64,000 bases of DNA from Ophioderma brevispina (GCA_023653785.1 JAMKCH010078527.1:21955-85954); one strand, 5' to 3'. Shown: positions 19,292-33,100, counted from the first letter of the stretch. Made by a program: numbers and translations. The notes: generated by a model from the sequence alone, not told the origin.

Positions 19292-21490
19292 AGGCGCTCA
19301 AAAGTAAAATATGCCTTTCGGAATCATACAATGACCTTAATTCATCATCTATACCTATTTACGGTACTTCAATACTTACCTGAACACCTAAAATATGTTC
19401 TGAAGGTGTTCAAAATCTGTTAAATTAATCACAATCTGCAAGTGTTACTTTAACATCTCTAGAATGCCATTTCCAAAGCATCCGGACACGTCAGTGTTTC
19501 TGCACATTTTGCAGTTTTTTAGAGGCTTATTACAAGTGTCTATATGCATTGCCTTATGCTTTACACGTATAGAACATCTATTTGATCACTATAAACCCTT
19601 ATTTGGCATTCTCTGTAATGGGCATTTTCAAAATCAAGAAAGATGGCAGCCCCAATACAGGCCGCTTAAAAATAGTAAAACCTACATGATATGTGATTAT
19701 ATGTAGTTACACCATATTAATATTATAAAGGTGTAAAGTAAGGTATATGTTAAGTATGACCTTTGACTTCTATCTGGAATTCTGGTTTCTTTAACACGCA
19801 AATATGTTTCTAATGTGGGCCAATTGGGCTGCATTTTTACCTTTTAAAATATCAATTATTGATACATTGTATTGTATTAGTTTGAAAAACACCCAAAATG
19901 ATTATTAAGTTTAAATTAATGTATGTTATGTATGTTTTTTTTTTAATTTCAAATTTAGCTTCATGCATGGTATATTTGTTTGAAAAAATGCTTAAAATTC
20001 AAAATGAAGGGTAAATATATGATATATGACAATTGTACTTTAAAGATCTTAAAAGGGCAGCCATATTGGGATTCTATCTTGATTGGTAAACTTGTTAACA
20101 CACTTGAAAATGTCAGATATGAGTTCCTATGGGTGTATAGAGCGCAGGCATTAGGCCTCTTCGGCAAATAATTGATGGAGGTTTGGGTCACTTGAATGAT
20201 TTCAGGGAATATTGGGTTTTAGGGTGCCATATGGGATTGGATGGTAATGTTGTGATCAATTCACGTCAATAAAACCGTCCAAAATATATCTCGTGCTTAA
20301 ACATGGATCTAGTGCATAAAATTATGGCCTTGAATGACTTTGAGATGATGCGGCCATTTTCTTATTGGATTTCTAGAAAAGGCCACTGCACGAAATTTTG
20401 CACACCCTCCAGAATTATTAGCTTAGGTCCTAATTGACAAAAAATAGTCAATAGAAAAAGTCTGTACTCCATTTTCCACCCTGTGCCCACACTTCCTCTT
20501 TGACTATAAAAAATGTTTATTTTATTCGAGATCTGTATCTTGATCATGATCATACTCTACTTAAACGGGCTAGTTCACACATCCACCAGATAATTTCTTA
20601 ATAGTTTGCCAGTCAGTATTCAAGTAAATAAACAACAAACAACAAACATCTTTGCAAAATGTGCAAAAAACTTTGATCTTACAAAGAAATGTGTTTTATG
20701 CACGTACCTCTACAACTCGCATCTGACCAAGAGATACCAAGCAAACCAAAAACACCTCAAAAACAGAGAACCGCGTAAATTTTAGTCGTTTTATTATATA
20801 AATATAATATAATTGCTACCTTTAACACGCGTGGCGAAAGAGGACAATCACACATCATAATTATATACTAAACTTTACACAATGTCAAGTACCCTGTTTA
20901 AAGTTGTCGGTAAATGATTCGGAAACATTCGGGAAATTCCCTTCATGGATGTGTTTTTTTTTCATGTGTGTGTTTGTGTGTGGGGTCTGCGTGTGTGCGG
21001 TGTGGTGTTTGGAGAGTGTACATGTAGGTGGTGGGGTGAGTATGGGGTGGTTAGAGGGTATTGACAAAATAATAATAAAGACGCAATTTTAATAAATGGT
21101 GGAGAACCTGTTGATTACTTGATTTTACTATGAGGGACGAGTTAACCGAGGAAGATTGCGATTTACAGAGAGGAATAATTATTATTTGACTCGATAAGTT
21201 ATGAGGTTGATAACCTGTTGTATGATAGATAACGCTATACATCTTATCTCTTTCATCGTAGGCATGTGTAACGAGACTAAAAAACATAGAACATTCTGTA
21301 CGCGTCAATTTGTTGGTAGAAAACCCTTCTTTGGATATATAATTGAGTGTCATGGGAGCAATCGCCCAATTCACTGTGTTTATTTTATCATATGTAAACA
21401 ATCTTAAAGCATTCTGACAAGCGTCACTTACCATAACGTTTACCTGAGAGTACACGTCAATAGTTTCTTCAATAAACTATGGGAAATGAA
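19292..21490. other. Non-coding stretch, nothing assigned
   Basis: AT-rich. A GT-rich microsatellite-like tract lies at about 20966-21005 (TGTGTGTTTGTGTGTGGGG). Short frames on both strands show no domain that I can support. Confidence 0.45.
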
Positions 21491-21522
21491 AATAGAACAA
21501 GAGCCTGCTGATAGGTTTAATA

Positions 21523-22259
21523 GTGCTGTTTTCCTTTTGGGGATCATTTTTGTGTTCAATGATGTATAATCTTCAAGCATTCGAATGTACTTCAGATATT
21601 CACAGGATCGCACTGGTACAGCCGTTTAGCTACCTATTATGTAATTGGAATTGTTATATCATCGGCAGTGTGGCTACAGGATGTGAACAAACACGAAGAC
21701 AAGAAAAGATCCAGCTGAGTCTTTTGTGGATATATTGGTTATTTTTATTGTATGGGGCATTGTTACCGTTACCATTGGTTACTTAATGTTTCGTTCTGCG
21801 AATTCAACTTGAACGTAATCTTCATGACAATACAGATGAATTAATGAACCAGATGACCACAGACGCCAACTGTGAACATTCATGTGGCCCATAAGCTGCA
21901 TCAAAAAATGTCTAAAGTGCTGTGAGGAAAACTAATTTCACAGATTGGTTTCTCCGATACGAGAGAATGTGGTGGTTTATCGAAGCGATGCGTGCCAAAG
22001 TCTTGTTGGAGAAACTGACCTTTCTTCGTGCGCTTACCATAACGTACCCTTGAATGAAGACGCAGGCAAAAACGCGCATCTTTGCGCGGGGTTGCACAAT
22101 CCTTTAACGCGTATGTTGACAGAAGATTTGACTGTTCTTCTGGATTTGGTATTGGTCATTGCGTTTGTTAACTTCAATGGCGTTCTTGCAGTAGCTTCAG
22201 TACTGGTCATGAGATCACAATGGCGGACAAATATGGAAACTACCGGGTACCAGCAGTAG
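21523..22259 (+). pseudogene. Possible membrane-protein fragments
   Basis: Frame pieces with membrane-helix character are scattered here. One piece near 21610-21700, in a frame different from the open one at 21523-21786, contains YYVIGIVISSAVWL. Another contains FVDILVIFIVWGIVTVTIGY near 21720-21785. The frame at 21945-22259 ends with VLLDLVLVIAFVNFNGVLAV. Splice borders are unclear and frames change, so this could be a decayed multi-pass or single-pass gene, or chance. I do not recognise a family. Confidence 0.2.
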
Positions 22260-23570
22260 GCAATTACAACAGCTTAAACGTTGCAATGACGGCAAGTGAA
22301 AAAGTTAGTATTTTAATTTGACGTGTGTGGAATTTGTGGTCAACCTCAAAACAGCCGTAACTGACGTTAACTAAAATGTTATTCTAATTTAAAACCATGA
22401 CGTCAAAATCAAATCTTAAGTCATCAAGTGGTATAGACCGTAGTATACAATGTCATACGTACAGTCGTCTTGATACAAAACTGACTAAATGCTACACAAC
22501 AATTTTGCCCCGTGGGTATTACTAGTATCCCAGCCAGAAAAAAAATCTTCAACAAGAAATTAACTCGAGCAATAAATGTCAAGTCTGGTCGGTAAATACC
22601 GCGCCCGTCAGCAATATAGCCCATTTTTGCAAAATGTTTTTTTTGCTCCGTTTTCCTCTATTTATATTGCCTGGACAATAACCACCCGGGCGGTTTCTTA
22701 GTGTGTGAAACGGAGGTAAGAGGATGTGGGGCCTCAGAAGGGTCATAATTTTTAGCCCCTCAGCCCTCTGGTATATTAATCGGTCTTTTTTTCTATTGTA
22801 GAATAAAGATTTGCATTAAAAAATACATGCAATATTTTAGCGATTGAATACAATTAAGTATCAAAGCGGCTTTACGTTTATTCCACTGTCACTAGGAACA
22901 TCACATTTTCCATATGAAAATTCGGCAGCCATTATTAAAGGCGCACACAGTATAATACCCCTAAACTGCCCATTTAGACTGGGTGAAGTGAGAGAAAAGA
23001 GATAAAGTAGCTCCACAATGATAGTCCCTATCATATTAATATGGGGTTCCCATGCACCCCCCTTACAACTCAATTCTAACATGATTTTTAGAATCTTTAC
23101 GACATCTCCTTAAAGAATTGGATGTTTCAAACTTAAATCAAATATTGTCCACGGGGTCCGTTTGGCGGCCATCTTGAATCTAAGCTAATCTAAACAGATC
23201 AGTCAATAATAAGTGGTTCGATTTAGTTCAAAAGTATCTCAATTCGTCTCATCAGAAGGAATCAGACAATATATACTTTGGCAATATTTTCTGATGTTTT
23301 AGGTTAATGAGGGTAAAAATATGATAAAGGTCATTGAACTTTTGATTGGTCATTATACATGGAGCCAAACTTCGAAATGCATGGATCTCGACAAATTGGT
23401 GTCGAGTTGTTGGTATGAGCATGAGCAATCCAGAAAAGTATCTAGGATCTTAGTTAGGTGGTAAAATTCGGTTGTAAAGTTACCCTCTTGTCAAATTTTG
23501 CAGTGTTTCGACTCGTCTTCTATTTCATATACCAAAACGGAAATCCTAATTCATTGAAACTGTACAGTTC
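22260..23570. other. Non-coding stretch, nothing assigned
   Basis: No supported coding content. Short frames at 22424-22624 and 22861-23082 (both minus) lack recognisable features. Confidence 0.4.
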
Positions 23571-23585
23571 CGATTGCCATCTCAT

Positions 23586-23735
23586 ACAACAATGTCGCTA
23601 CAGTGACGAAGACTATTTGCGCCAATTGCAAGACGAGCATCGACGCCAGGACGTGGATATGCAATAGCAAGAAAAACGAGATTAAAACATAAGAGGATTT
23701 ATGCAAAAATACATTGGCCAAAGCTTGGTAGAGAA
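23586..23735 (+). repeat. Dispersed repeat, copy 1 (related to 27588-27730)
   Basis: GTGACGAAGACTATTTGCGC (23601-23620), GCCAGGACGTGGATATG and ATTTATGCAAAAATACATT recur with few changes at 27588-27730. Copy 1 keeps an open frame ending in EDYLRQLQDEHRRQDVDMQ. Copy 2 has a stop early in the same reading. It may be a repeat element fragment or a duplicated coding fragment. Confidence 0.6.
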
Positions 23736-24059
23736 ACACAGCAACAATTCGATGTGTGGGGGATAAAAATCAATTGTGCAGGGTAAGTCATGAACCAAGT
23801 CGCCACCCATACTGAAAGTTTTTCATATGGAGATATATCTGAACCGCTATCAAAGGGAACAACCCAAAGATAGCATCAGTGAAGTCTCGATCTTTCTGGA
23901 TGCAGATACCTTTAACCTCCTACCACCTAAACCTAAAAAAACATACATTTCCTAGGCAACTGACATAAAGCAAAGACAATAAAATGCAGAAAAACACAAA
24001 ACATACATTACAAATTAACTTTACATTTGGATATTATTGCATAAACTCATCAACGGTGG

Positions 24060-26560
24060 AGAAGCGGCCTCCAAGAAGACCTTCCAATGAAAAAGAAACC
24101 ACAGCGTCAACACAATGCTGCTTTAGTCTCTCTCTTGGACCAGTAATTTACTTCAATCCATAAGAAAATGTTGGATAGAATCAGAGACTTTACATTTATC
24201 ACATAAGCCATTGTGGATGCTTGCCTATAGAATACATAATTCCTTCAAGGACCTGCAAACTCCAAGTCTAAGTCTATGAAAAATAACTTCATTTTTGCGA
24301 CTTGTTGGCCAAAAATACATTTTAAAACCAACATCTGGCAGATAGCCTTCAAAGTGCATTAGTTTTGTATTCTTCCCAAATATCTTTGCCAATCATTCTT
24401 ACGATTTTTTTTGAACACCATGCCTTCATTTCAAATTTGTTAAAATTAGATTACAACAATTCCCTTCATAGAAGTTTTGTTGGCAACAACATCGGCCCAT
24501 TCATTACCATGCAAGCCACATTGATCTGGTATCGCACATACTACTAACTAGAAGAACCGTGATCAATAATAATAAAGAATATGCTGTATATCATCAATTC
24601 TGTCGGTCGCAGTTGTTGTTGAATTTGGCACACCACTCTCTCAACTGGCGTGAAACTTATTAATGGACCGTCTATGGGTTTCTGGAAGTTTTCTTAGATG
24701 TAATCAATTGTTTTGATCTGATCTCAAGATATTTTCTTGAGAACATACAGCAGCATGATATAAATTTTGATGATATTATGTAAAAGAAATCATTTCAGTG
24801 AGTAATTTTGCTGCAAATCGCGATTTTGTTGACTTCATCATTCACTCAAGGTAATCTTTCACTCCAGGGGAGTAACTTGGAAAAGCCGTAATTGACCAAT
24901 CTGTGGCAGAATTCCAATTGTGACCAGCACAGCGGACCGACAGAATAACTAATTTATTTTCAGAAGCAAAAGTGTCTATGACCAAAATAACACCCAATAC
25001 AGTCGCTTAAAATACACGATCCTAGGTTTAACTTCCTCAATCCACTCAAGTTCCAATGAAAACTGCCCACTTTCAGCAGAAAAATGGAGATGCCTGGACC
25101 GGGAAGTCGAAAACCTTAGAATATTTAAAACTGGGTAACGTTTCATATAGAAGTTTGCAAACTGAGATTTACAATTGATTCCGTCCATGCGCTATGGTAT
25201 GATGTTGTGCAGAGATGAAAGAAGCGAAATGAATGGCAATACCTACCTCCTTGTGCATCCTTGGTACCTTCTATTATGAACGTCTTACCAAACTGGATAA
25301 CAAAGCCACATCCCACCTGACCAGCACGAGGATCAACAAGAGGTTTCTATATAGATAGAGAGGCAACACGTTTACGTAATCTTTAGAATTCACCGTCTCG
25401 CATGTTTTTTGCCGACACAAATAAAACCTAGAGTACCACAATAGAAGCAATGGCTGCCACCGCTATCGTTCCACTCGTGGGTGCCGTTGCATATTATAAC
25501 ACGGGTAATCGGTAGTGAATACAAATTAATGTAGGTGTGTAGAAGGTGGCCAGGTGTAAATAGTGTCCTGGATTCTTGTGCTCAGATACTCTTTTTTCTC
25601 ATAATGCAACTTGCGCGCTTAGGTGAAAGATGTATTCATTGAGGCGTTTTATTTAAATCAGAGTTTATCAAATCCGACTGATGTGTCATTTCATTCGTTT
25701 TTGTGTGCCATGGGTAGGACAAAATTAACCACCCATAGCACCCAAACTTCCCAAAACTGAATTTTGGCGGATTGTTTTGTATCGAATTGACATTATGTGT
25801 GTATACAAGCCCCCAAACTGATAATTTCTTCCGTGCAATATTCCACAAAAATGTCAGCGCCCAGCACGGACGACTGGTTGTGAATGCGTTTCACCCCCTT
25901 GAGGATAAGACTATCAACGGACCCGTCAGTAATATGAAGTGATGTAAAGAAAATGCGCGAATTTTCTTGGATTGCAATAGCTCTCTTGATAGCCACATTC
26001 ATATTTTTACTTAGTTTCAAATGCATATCATTTTCCGTAGGGTGCCCAAGAAGTTCTGCATATTGCACCGACACAAATTTTCAATGCTTTATACTGAAGC
26101 TGTTAAGTGTTTAATTCCAACATATTTTGAAGCAGAATCAAATGCCTCTCAGTCACAACCATATTCACGCATAGGTCTAATCATAGCTCTATAAATAACC
26201 TATAACATTTTACCATCAGCACCAAATTGACAAATCTTACCTGACATCTCAAAAGATTAATTCGCTGTTTAGCCACCTTTCAGTTTCACAAATTTGGTTC
26301 AACATTTTTTGGGCCCAAGTGATCTTTCTGCAACAAGCCAAGAATTTGGCACTTTTGCCTGAAAAAGGACAACCTGACTACGAGCTTTTAAAAGCGCACT
26401 GGCACCTTTTCACAAATATGAAATTGTCCTTCAATTGCTCTCAAATGATAGTCTAGGCTATTTGAAGAACAGAGATATATTTTTTACACATAAAAATAAC
26501 ATACCCCAAAAACAGATAGGGAATTGATCTGAGGATAAGACATCCAGGTACTTTGTAGCC
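24060..26560 (-). mobile_element. Degenerate non-LTR retrotransposon (LINE) with RNase H, 3' part of ORF2
   Basis: Read on the minus strand, about 26200-25800 gives frame-broken reverse-transcriptase thumb-like segments: YRAMIRPMREYGC, then AFDSASKYVGIKHL, a short gap and ALKIC-GA-RTS. This is the usual pattern after the catalytic palm. Farther down, at 24489-24528, comes an RNase H end motif PDQCGLHGNEWADVVAN. It is followed by the typical post-RNase H region (RLRLGVCRSL near 24260) and a C-x2-C...H-type ending near 24200. There are many stops and frameshifts and no 5' region, so it is old and inactive. RNase H after RT points to the I/Nimb-like side of LINEs. The exact clade is inference. 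Confidence 0.75.
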
Positions 26561-26926
26561 AACTTTTAAGTTTCCATAACTTTAATCAACAAATGTTGTG
26601 TAATTACATGAATATTTGGACTCGTACTCCTGATACACAACCCAAGGTTATATACCGATCAAACAGTGTGCATAGCGTGGGAAAATCCGTGTTCGTTGTG
26701 TTAAACGCCATTTTCGTCGTCCTGATTGAAATTTCGCTGTCGCCGTCGACGCTAAATTATAAAATCGTTTTCTGTTTACCCATAGAAGCTGATTTGGTCT
26801 TAATCATTTCGGGTGAGGGCCTTTTGTATATAAAAGCCTTCCACCATGCAAAAATATCGATTTTGAAAATCTTGAGGGCGCACTATTTTTCAAATGTGCC
26901 AGTGTCTCTTTACATCATTCGCTTAA

Positions 26927-27232
26927 GGGTCAAATCTAAAAAACGCTACAATTTTCAGTGAATGGTCTCATATTGTTTTATAATGGTTATTAAAAGTAAA
27001 ATAAGGAAATAGTTGGACCATCTGCAATGTGGAAATTAACAAGTTACGCATCTCATTTTAGTACTACCCCTATACCCCTTTAGGGGCTGGGGTTAATTGT
27101 GGGTGTAACTTGGTAACTATGCATTGTACATTGTCCAAGACTATACCTTATTTTTACTGTGGAATACATTACAAATAATATGAGACCATTTCCCCCTGAA
27201 AATTGAAGCGTTTTTTTAGTATTTGATCCCCC
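26927..27232. mobile_element. Near-complete hairpin (foldback) element, about 305 bp
   Basis: The left arm GGTCAAATCTAAAAAACGCT, then ATTTTCAG and AATGGTCTCATATT, is mirrored at the right by AATATGAGACCATT, CTGAAAAT, AGCGTTTTTTTAG and ATTTGATCC. Pairing continues inward through AAAATAAGG and AACAAGTTAC to a loop near 27055-27105. That loop itself contains a small CCCCTTTAGGGG palindrome. There is no frame. Confidence 0.75.
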
Positions 27233-27587
27233 GTGAAGCTAATTTAAACGGTGACCTACAATAACGGTTTTCACCTTATAACTCATTAAGGGTAAGTCAG
27301 AGATTAGCAACATCTGATACATTTTTTTTAATTCTTGTGATCATACGAACCTATATTGTATGCAATTTCAACAACATTGGACCACTTTTCAGTTTTGACC
27401 CCTGTATAATCTTTGCAGCGAGCCCCCTAGCTCGCTTAAGTCTCCCTACAGAGGGGCCATCATAATTTTTCGTGTATGTCCAAATAGTATAAGGGGTAGC
27501 CCCTGGTAATAAAATGCCCTCTTTGCCCCCACCCCCCCCAGGTGGTACCAATAGGCTACTTTAGATGGTCCTGGCTTCCCCAACTAT

Positions 27588-27730
27588 TACAATGACGAAG
27601 ACTATTTGCGCCAATTACAAGACTAACAATCGCGCCAGGACGTGAATATGAAATAGCCAAGAAAACGATATTTAAAACATAATATGATTTATGCAAAAAA
27701 TTACATTCCAAAGATTTGTAGTAAACCTAT
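27588..27730 (+). repeat. Dispersed repeat, copy 2 (related to 23586-23735)
   Basis: It shares ATGACGAAGACTATTTGCGC, GCCAGGACGTG and ATTTATGCAAAAAATTACATT with copy 1, with scattered substitutions and small indels. A stop interrupts the copy-1 reading frame. Confidence 0.6.
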
Positions 27731-28776
27731 CGGAAATTTAGCACTCTATATAAATACCCATAAACATGTTAATTAGTATTCTATGTGTAAGGATCACGAT
27801 ACGGTCATTTTTTCTGTCAAAAAAAGTCACACCCATAAAACGACTCCTACTTCACGAATATATTCGATATACTATGACATCAGTCTTAGACAGGAAATTT
27901 GAGCAAAATTTGGGTTGCGACTAAGCCAGATCCAGTCATCCTCGGGGTTACGTTGTGGTTGCAGGAGCGCATATTCTCGTGTACGTTCGTGCTCGGACCT
28001 CAATTGAGTCCATAGGCTTGGTTAGGATCCCCAAAATAACATTAGCATTAGACTAAATTTGAATAAGATAGCGTTCTCGAAGTCATGGATTTTTGAAATG
28101 GCGCGACAAATTGTAATTTTCAAATCATTTTTTCTTCAAATTTCTTCTACTAAACTAAAGTTCGCAGAACAAAATTGCTTTAAATGATATCTCCTTTCCG
28201 TATGGTAAAATTGAAATGAAATTCATCAAGCGGTTTTGGAGGAATATCATACCACAGACATATTACTGCCGATTTAGGGTTTTTTTCCCATAGAGCTCCC
28301 CAGGAGCCTGGCAACCTCCCAAATCCAACGCTAGTATCGAACATCTGGGCGTCCCTTCCCCCCTCCCCGCACCCCCCTAATAATTCAGATTTTTTTCATT
28401 TTTCCATTTCGTCCAGATCAGGCCTGTGGCAATGTCTAAAATTGGGATTTCCTAGCCGCCCTCCCCCTGCTTTTTGCTAAGTTACGAAACTATATCGCCC
28501 AACACTACATGATCATGAAAAATAGCAGAAGCCAGAAAGTACACGATTCATCTTGCTTCCTCACAGTGGTGGCGACTTTTGTTTGGTCCTTTATCATTTT
28601 TCACTTGGATTTTATCATTTTCACATTTTTTTTTACTATAGGCCGCCCTGTTAATAATGCAAGCGGCCTGATGTAAAAAGACACAATGATAAGCGAAGGC
28701 CAGATGCAGTATAATGCATGACGAATCATGCTAGCAACGATACAGTGCATATTTCTTTGTGTTTTTTCTTATTCAG

Positions 28777-28867
28777 AACGCCAATTAAGGTAATGAAGAA
28801 AAACATGTTTACCTATCCAGAATTAAGGATATATGCCAGCCTGGTAGATGAATATCACGGTCAAAAG
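28777..28867 (+). CDS. PREP: Prolyl endopeptidase, first coding exon
   Basis: A candidate acceptor (TTCTTATTCAG, ending 28776) precedes the block, and a donor GTATGT follows at 28868. The frame holds two in-line ATGs, at 28793 and 28805. It encodes a short N-terminus ending in MFTYPELRIYASLVDEYHGQ plus K. The YP...DEYHG-K pattern is the conserved start of family S9A prolyl endopeptidases. It ends on a codon boundary, matching the first base of the next exon (45713). The gap of 16.8 kb is a very long first intron. No in-frame stop lies between the acceptor and the ATG, so a short upstream coding exon cannot be excluded. Confidence 0.75.
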
Positions 28868-29924
28868 GTATGTTGTATCATTTGAAAACCAAAGTATAAA
28901 ACAAGTTACCAGTATCAGAGCTAGGAGGGGTTTTGTAAACGGTAAGGTAAGTCTCTTAATTCGGAAGGGTTGCTCATGCTTTCCGTTGGCTTGATTCATT
29001 TTTTCGTAGTACGGGCGCTAGACCTCGAGGCACTTGACTGCCCGGGGGGTAACCTGTACACGAGCCCGGACGGTAACCACCGAGTTACAAGGGTTCGGCG
29101 GAGACCCCTAATCAGGCCCAAAAATAAGAATTAGGGCGCAAGGCAATTTTGCCCAATTTTATAAGAGGGCACCAAGGCATCAGTACATGTTAAGAATAGG
29201 AGATTTTTTAGGGGCCCCAAGGCAAATGGTAGGGGCACATAAGGCTTAGGTAGGAACAAGAAGACACCCTGTCGTTGGTGGCGACATTTCAGACTCATTT
29301 CAATTGAGTGTTTTTTTGTCGGTGTGCTAGGTTCAATAATTCCGATAGAATCTATTCAATTCCACTTAACACCCTCATAATGAGGTGAATTTGTTATTGT
29401 GCTCTGTCAAGACCATGCCAAGAAAGGCCACCATTGTGTTGGACAAAGCCTTGGCATGAACAAGTCATTGTGTTCCATGTTCACTCTTGCACGCCAAATT
29501 ATTGATTATTGGCAAAACACCAAAGACCAGCTTCAGTGAGCACAATCGTTTCAGTGCATTTGCCAGCTAGTGGTCACCAAGTTTTGAAGCTCATCCTGTT
29601 GCTTAAAAGAAAAAAAAAAAAAGTTGGGGTGGGAAATAAGTGTGTATTATGACTATTTTTTTACGATAACTTGTTATTTCTAGTAGTTAACGTAAACAAC
29701 TCTCTATTACACCAAATGATATATTCTTTCTCACCAAAACATCATTTGCATTTGTTGATACAAATTTTGATTTTTTCTGATCGTCTACCTAAGGCAAAGT
29801 GCCTTAGCAGGGGCTGAGGTTGGTTATTTTGGAGCCTGCATATATGAGACAGAAAATGAATTGGAAATGGATACACTATCTGAGCTAGACTGAGACCAGA
29901 TCTGTTCAAATGGATACCCTATCC

Positions 29925-30130
29925 GAGATAATGACACTTGTCAATTCAAGTCAAGGCACTGATGGGGTCCGGGACATTAGCGGGTATATGCCGCGGGACA
30001 TAGCCGGGCATGTACAAAAACGTATTGCCCCGCAAGCCGTGATGTTAGCCGGAACTTGGCCGGGAATGTACATTAGAAGGGTGTCAGGGGGCATAACACG
30101 TCGAGCCGTCACTTACACATGCGCTAATGC
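29925..30130. repeat. CCGGG-rich dispersed repeat, copy 1
   Basis: GACACTTGTCAATTCAAGTC, GGTCCGGGACATTAGCGGG and GCCGGGCATGTACAAAAA are inverted, modified counterparts of motifs at 34055-34345 (CTAGTCCCGGGACCCCCAG, GAAATTGACAAGTGCAT). The frame at 29910-30209 lies inside the repeat. Confidence 0.6.
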
Positions 30131-33100
30131 AAGTGTGGCATCACGAAATACACTTTTTAAAACGTCTATATTGAGGTATGGCCCGTTTCACGTAATTGCC
30201 AACTTTTGAATTTTCACTTAAAACCTAAAAGGATTTTACAGGAAGGTGATACAGAGTCACTTTTTGTGTTTTTACTTAGATCTCTACTAGACCAACCTCC
30301 CCGACCTAAACCCAAAGATTTTTGGTGCTTGTATTGACAGGGAGGACGGCCCACCCCAAAATGGTCAAAATTTGACTGATATGGTGTCAACCAAAAATAC
30401 CAAGTTTGTTTTTTTGCCCCTTTTGTTTCAAGCTGCCATATTAGACTGTATGCACACACCATGCCTATTTCCTACATCATGCACACCCAATTGCACAACC
30501 AATCACTAATTTCAACTCTTCTGCATAAACACAAATCACCATACCCGGGACCAATGCACACACTAACACAGCACATGCCTACCACACACGCCAACCCACA
30601 CACCACCCACCCAACACCCACCCACCAACCAACCCACCACACACACACAAATTAAAGAACTGACATACCTTTACTTTTTGCATGGTGCCTAGCCAAGATC
30701 TCATCAGTCCTGTTTGAGACCTCTTCATGTCTGAGGCCCCTACTTCATGCTTATTAAACTTACATGTAGCAATGTCCAAATATTTTAAATTCAACCTTAC
30801 AAATTTTGTTAACATAATTCGATTCATTTGAAACGTTTCCATATCCAGTGATACAAAAACTACGTACGCCCCACTCCTTATTTTGCATTCTTCACAGCTT
30901 TTCAGAGCATGGACAATTCTGACCCTAAAGAAGCATTGTGAAATCCCCAAGGTGGTATTTTGCATTGCACAATGGAGGAGCACCCGATGTATTTATTGAT
31001 ATAATTTACAGCCTTTCATTAGGCCTGTTAGTTTTGGTATTATTATTAATGATATAATGGTTTATATACACAAAATAGGAATTTCTGCATATAAAGCAAA
31101 CCAATGCTGTGCACTTCCTCATAATTGAGTGGTTCGGTCAGTATGTTAATATCATTGGCGGTTATTATGTAATTTCCCATATTAAAAATGGAATTAACCC
31201 ATATTAATGGAGTGAAAAAACATGTAGTACTTAGTTAGGTCAATTTAGACAGTTAGAAACTACATTTCTGTCAGTATTTCTATGCTTTGAAAGTACTTGT
31301 GAAGCAAAACCCCGCCAATATACACCACTTTATAATCCATAATGTTTTGCTTCATATTTCTCCTATATGGTAATAATATGCAAATAACCTAGCTTGAAGA
31401 ACGTTCGGTATGTTTTTTGCAGGAAATCTTAAGAATCTAAATAATGAACTAATATACCAAATTTCAGTTTCAATGCTTTTGTAGAATTAATTAATGGGGC
31501 ATTTCAAAACACGCCATATAAATTGGTTTTCTGTTGTAATAACTCCACCATAGGGGTTGTACAGGTTGAATTTCCACATGGGACCATATGCCGCATTGCA
31601 TTGTTGGTAATCCAAAAAATAGGCATACTTGGCAATCGACAGCCGGGGGCTTGGAACTCCCCAAACGATTGGTACACTCTTCATTTTTGGGGAAATTGGT
31701 ATTTTATCAGAACAAAGTAGGAAACTACACATAAAACTATCATCATACCCAGACCTGAAGTGAATTTGAGTAATTAATTCTCAATTACGGCCTTTTTTAC
31801 ATTTTTTACCAAAAAGACGAAAAATACGATTTTTGAGCAACTTAAATTGCAATAACTCCACCAACCGCTTACCATTCGAGATAATTTGGTGTCAATTGTT
31901 TCTGTTGACAAGATCTTTCATTTAAAACAAATAAAAAAAGCTGGGGAAAAAACAAAAAACTTCTACAAATAATCTGACACCCTCACGAACGTCGTTAGCG
32001 TTAGCTTGTCCCTGCCCTGCCGGGAACAATCACTGATGATAGCGGGACTAAGACGGGGAGTACACAAAAAATTTTAACGCATGTGCAGCAAACCTATAAA
32101 ACCAGGCTATCAGTGAGCAGAGTCGCCCGGATTTCTGTAGTATATCACCATTTTAGCCTAGGGCTATATAGACTACCATTGCCAGTCCAATTTCCAGTCG
32201 TGAAAGGGCAAGCTTACAAAGTAGCACACCACGCACGGCGCTCGCCAGACGGTCCAGACAACTAATCCGAGGATCGATATTTTCAGCGTAAACTGCCGAA
32301 AAAACATCTCGAAAATTAACAGGAAAATGTTTAAAAAACTTAAATCACCTGAATCAAAGAAATTACTAGAAGTTTGTCGGTCGGATTCATTTAATTCATA
32401 AATCACCGTAGGTAGTGAAAGCTATTGATATTTCTGCTAAATGCCAGGACTATTGTCATTTCATTGCATATGAAAATGCAAACGCGGGGGGGCATTTTAT
32501 TATAATCGCTATGGAAAAACAAGAAATGCTCATGATTGAAATCCATTGTTAGCTCAAAATACTTCGCGAAATGCCGCATGTTCTGATGTAAATCAAAATT
32601 CAATGTAATCGCGATTTCCGAACTTGTTTTGGCAGTGTTATTCCCATTCAAATTTTCCATTTTATTGGGATCATTGCAAGTTTTTTGAACCGCCGCGCCG
32701 TTCAGCCAAGAGTACAGCCTGTCCAGGCTCCTGCGTAATGTCAGCTCAATTTAACGCAAGACGCGCCGAGCTGAGGTCCCCGGCCCTGGGGTCTAACATT
32801 TAGAGAACAGGGGGAAATTGAAGATTGCTCAATAAATCTAAAAAGTATAACAAATCTACTTTAATTGCACATAAATTTCCTTTTTTTTATTTGGAAATAT
32901 TCAGAAAGATTTAAGTAAAATTGTAACCATTTAATATTGATAGTGGGTCTGGTTGGCTTGTGCAATAAGATCTTGGAATAGTTAACTATTTTGTTCAAGC
33001 GAAACACAATGCTTTCAAATCAAATATTTACTAACGTGTCTTTTAATTTGAAAAATTTACCCAAACTACTGTCTTTCTCATAATTTGGTACCAGTAGTAT

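Noticed and set aside
30461..30655. Small frame rich in His, Thr and Pro, with its minus-strand counterpart 30579-30983
   Set aside because: It comes from a CA/CCA-rich simple repeat.
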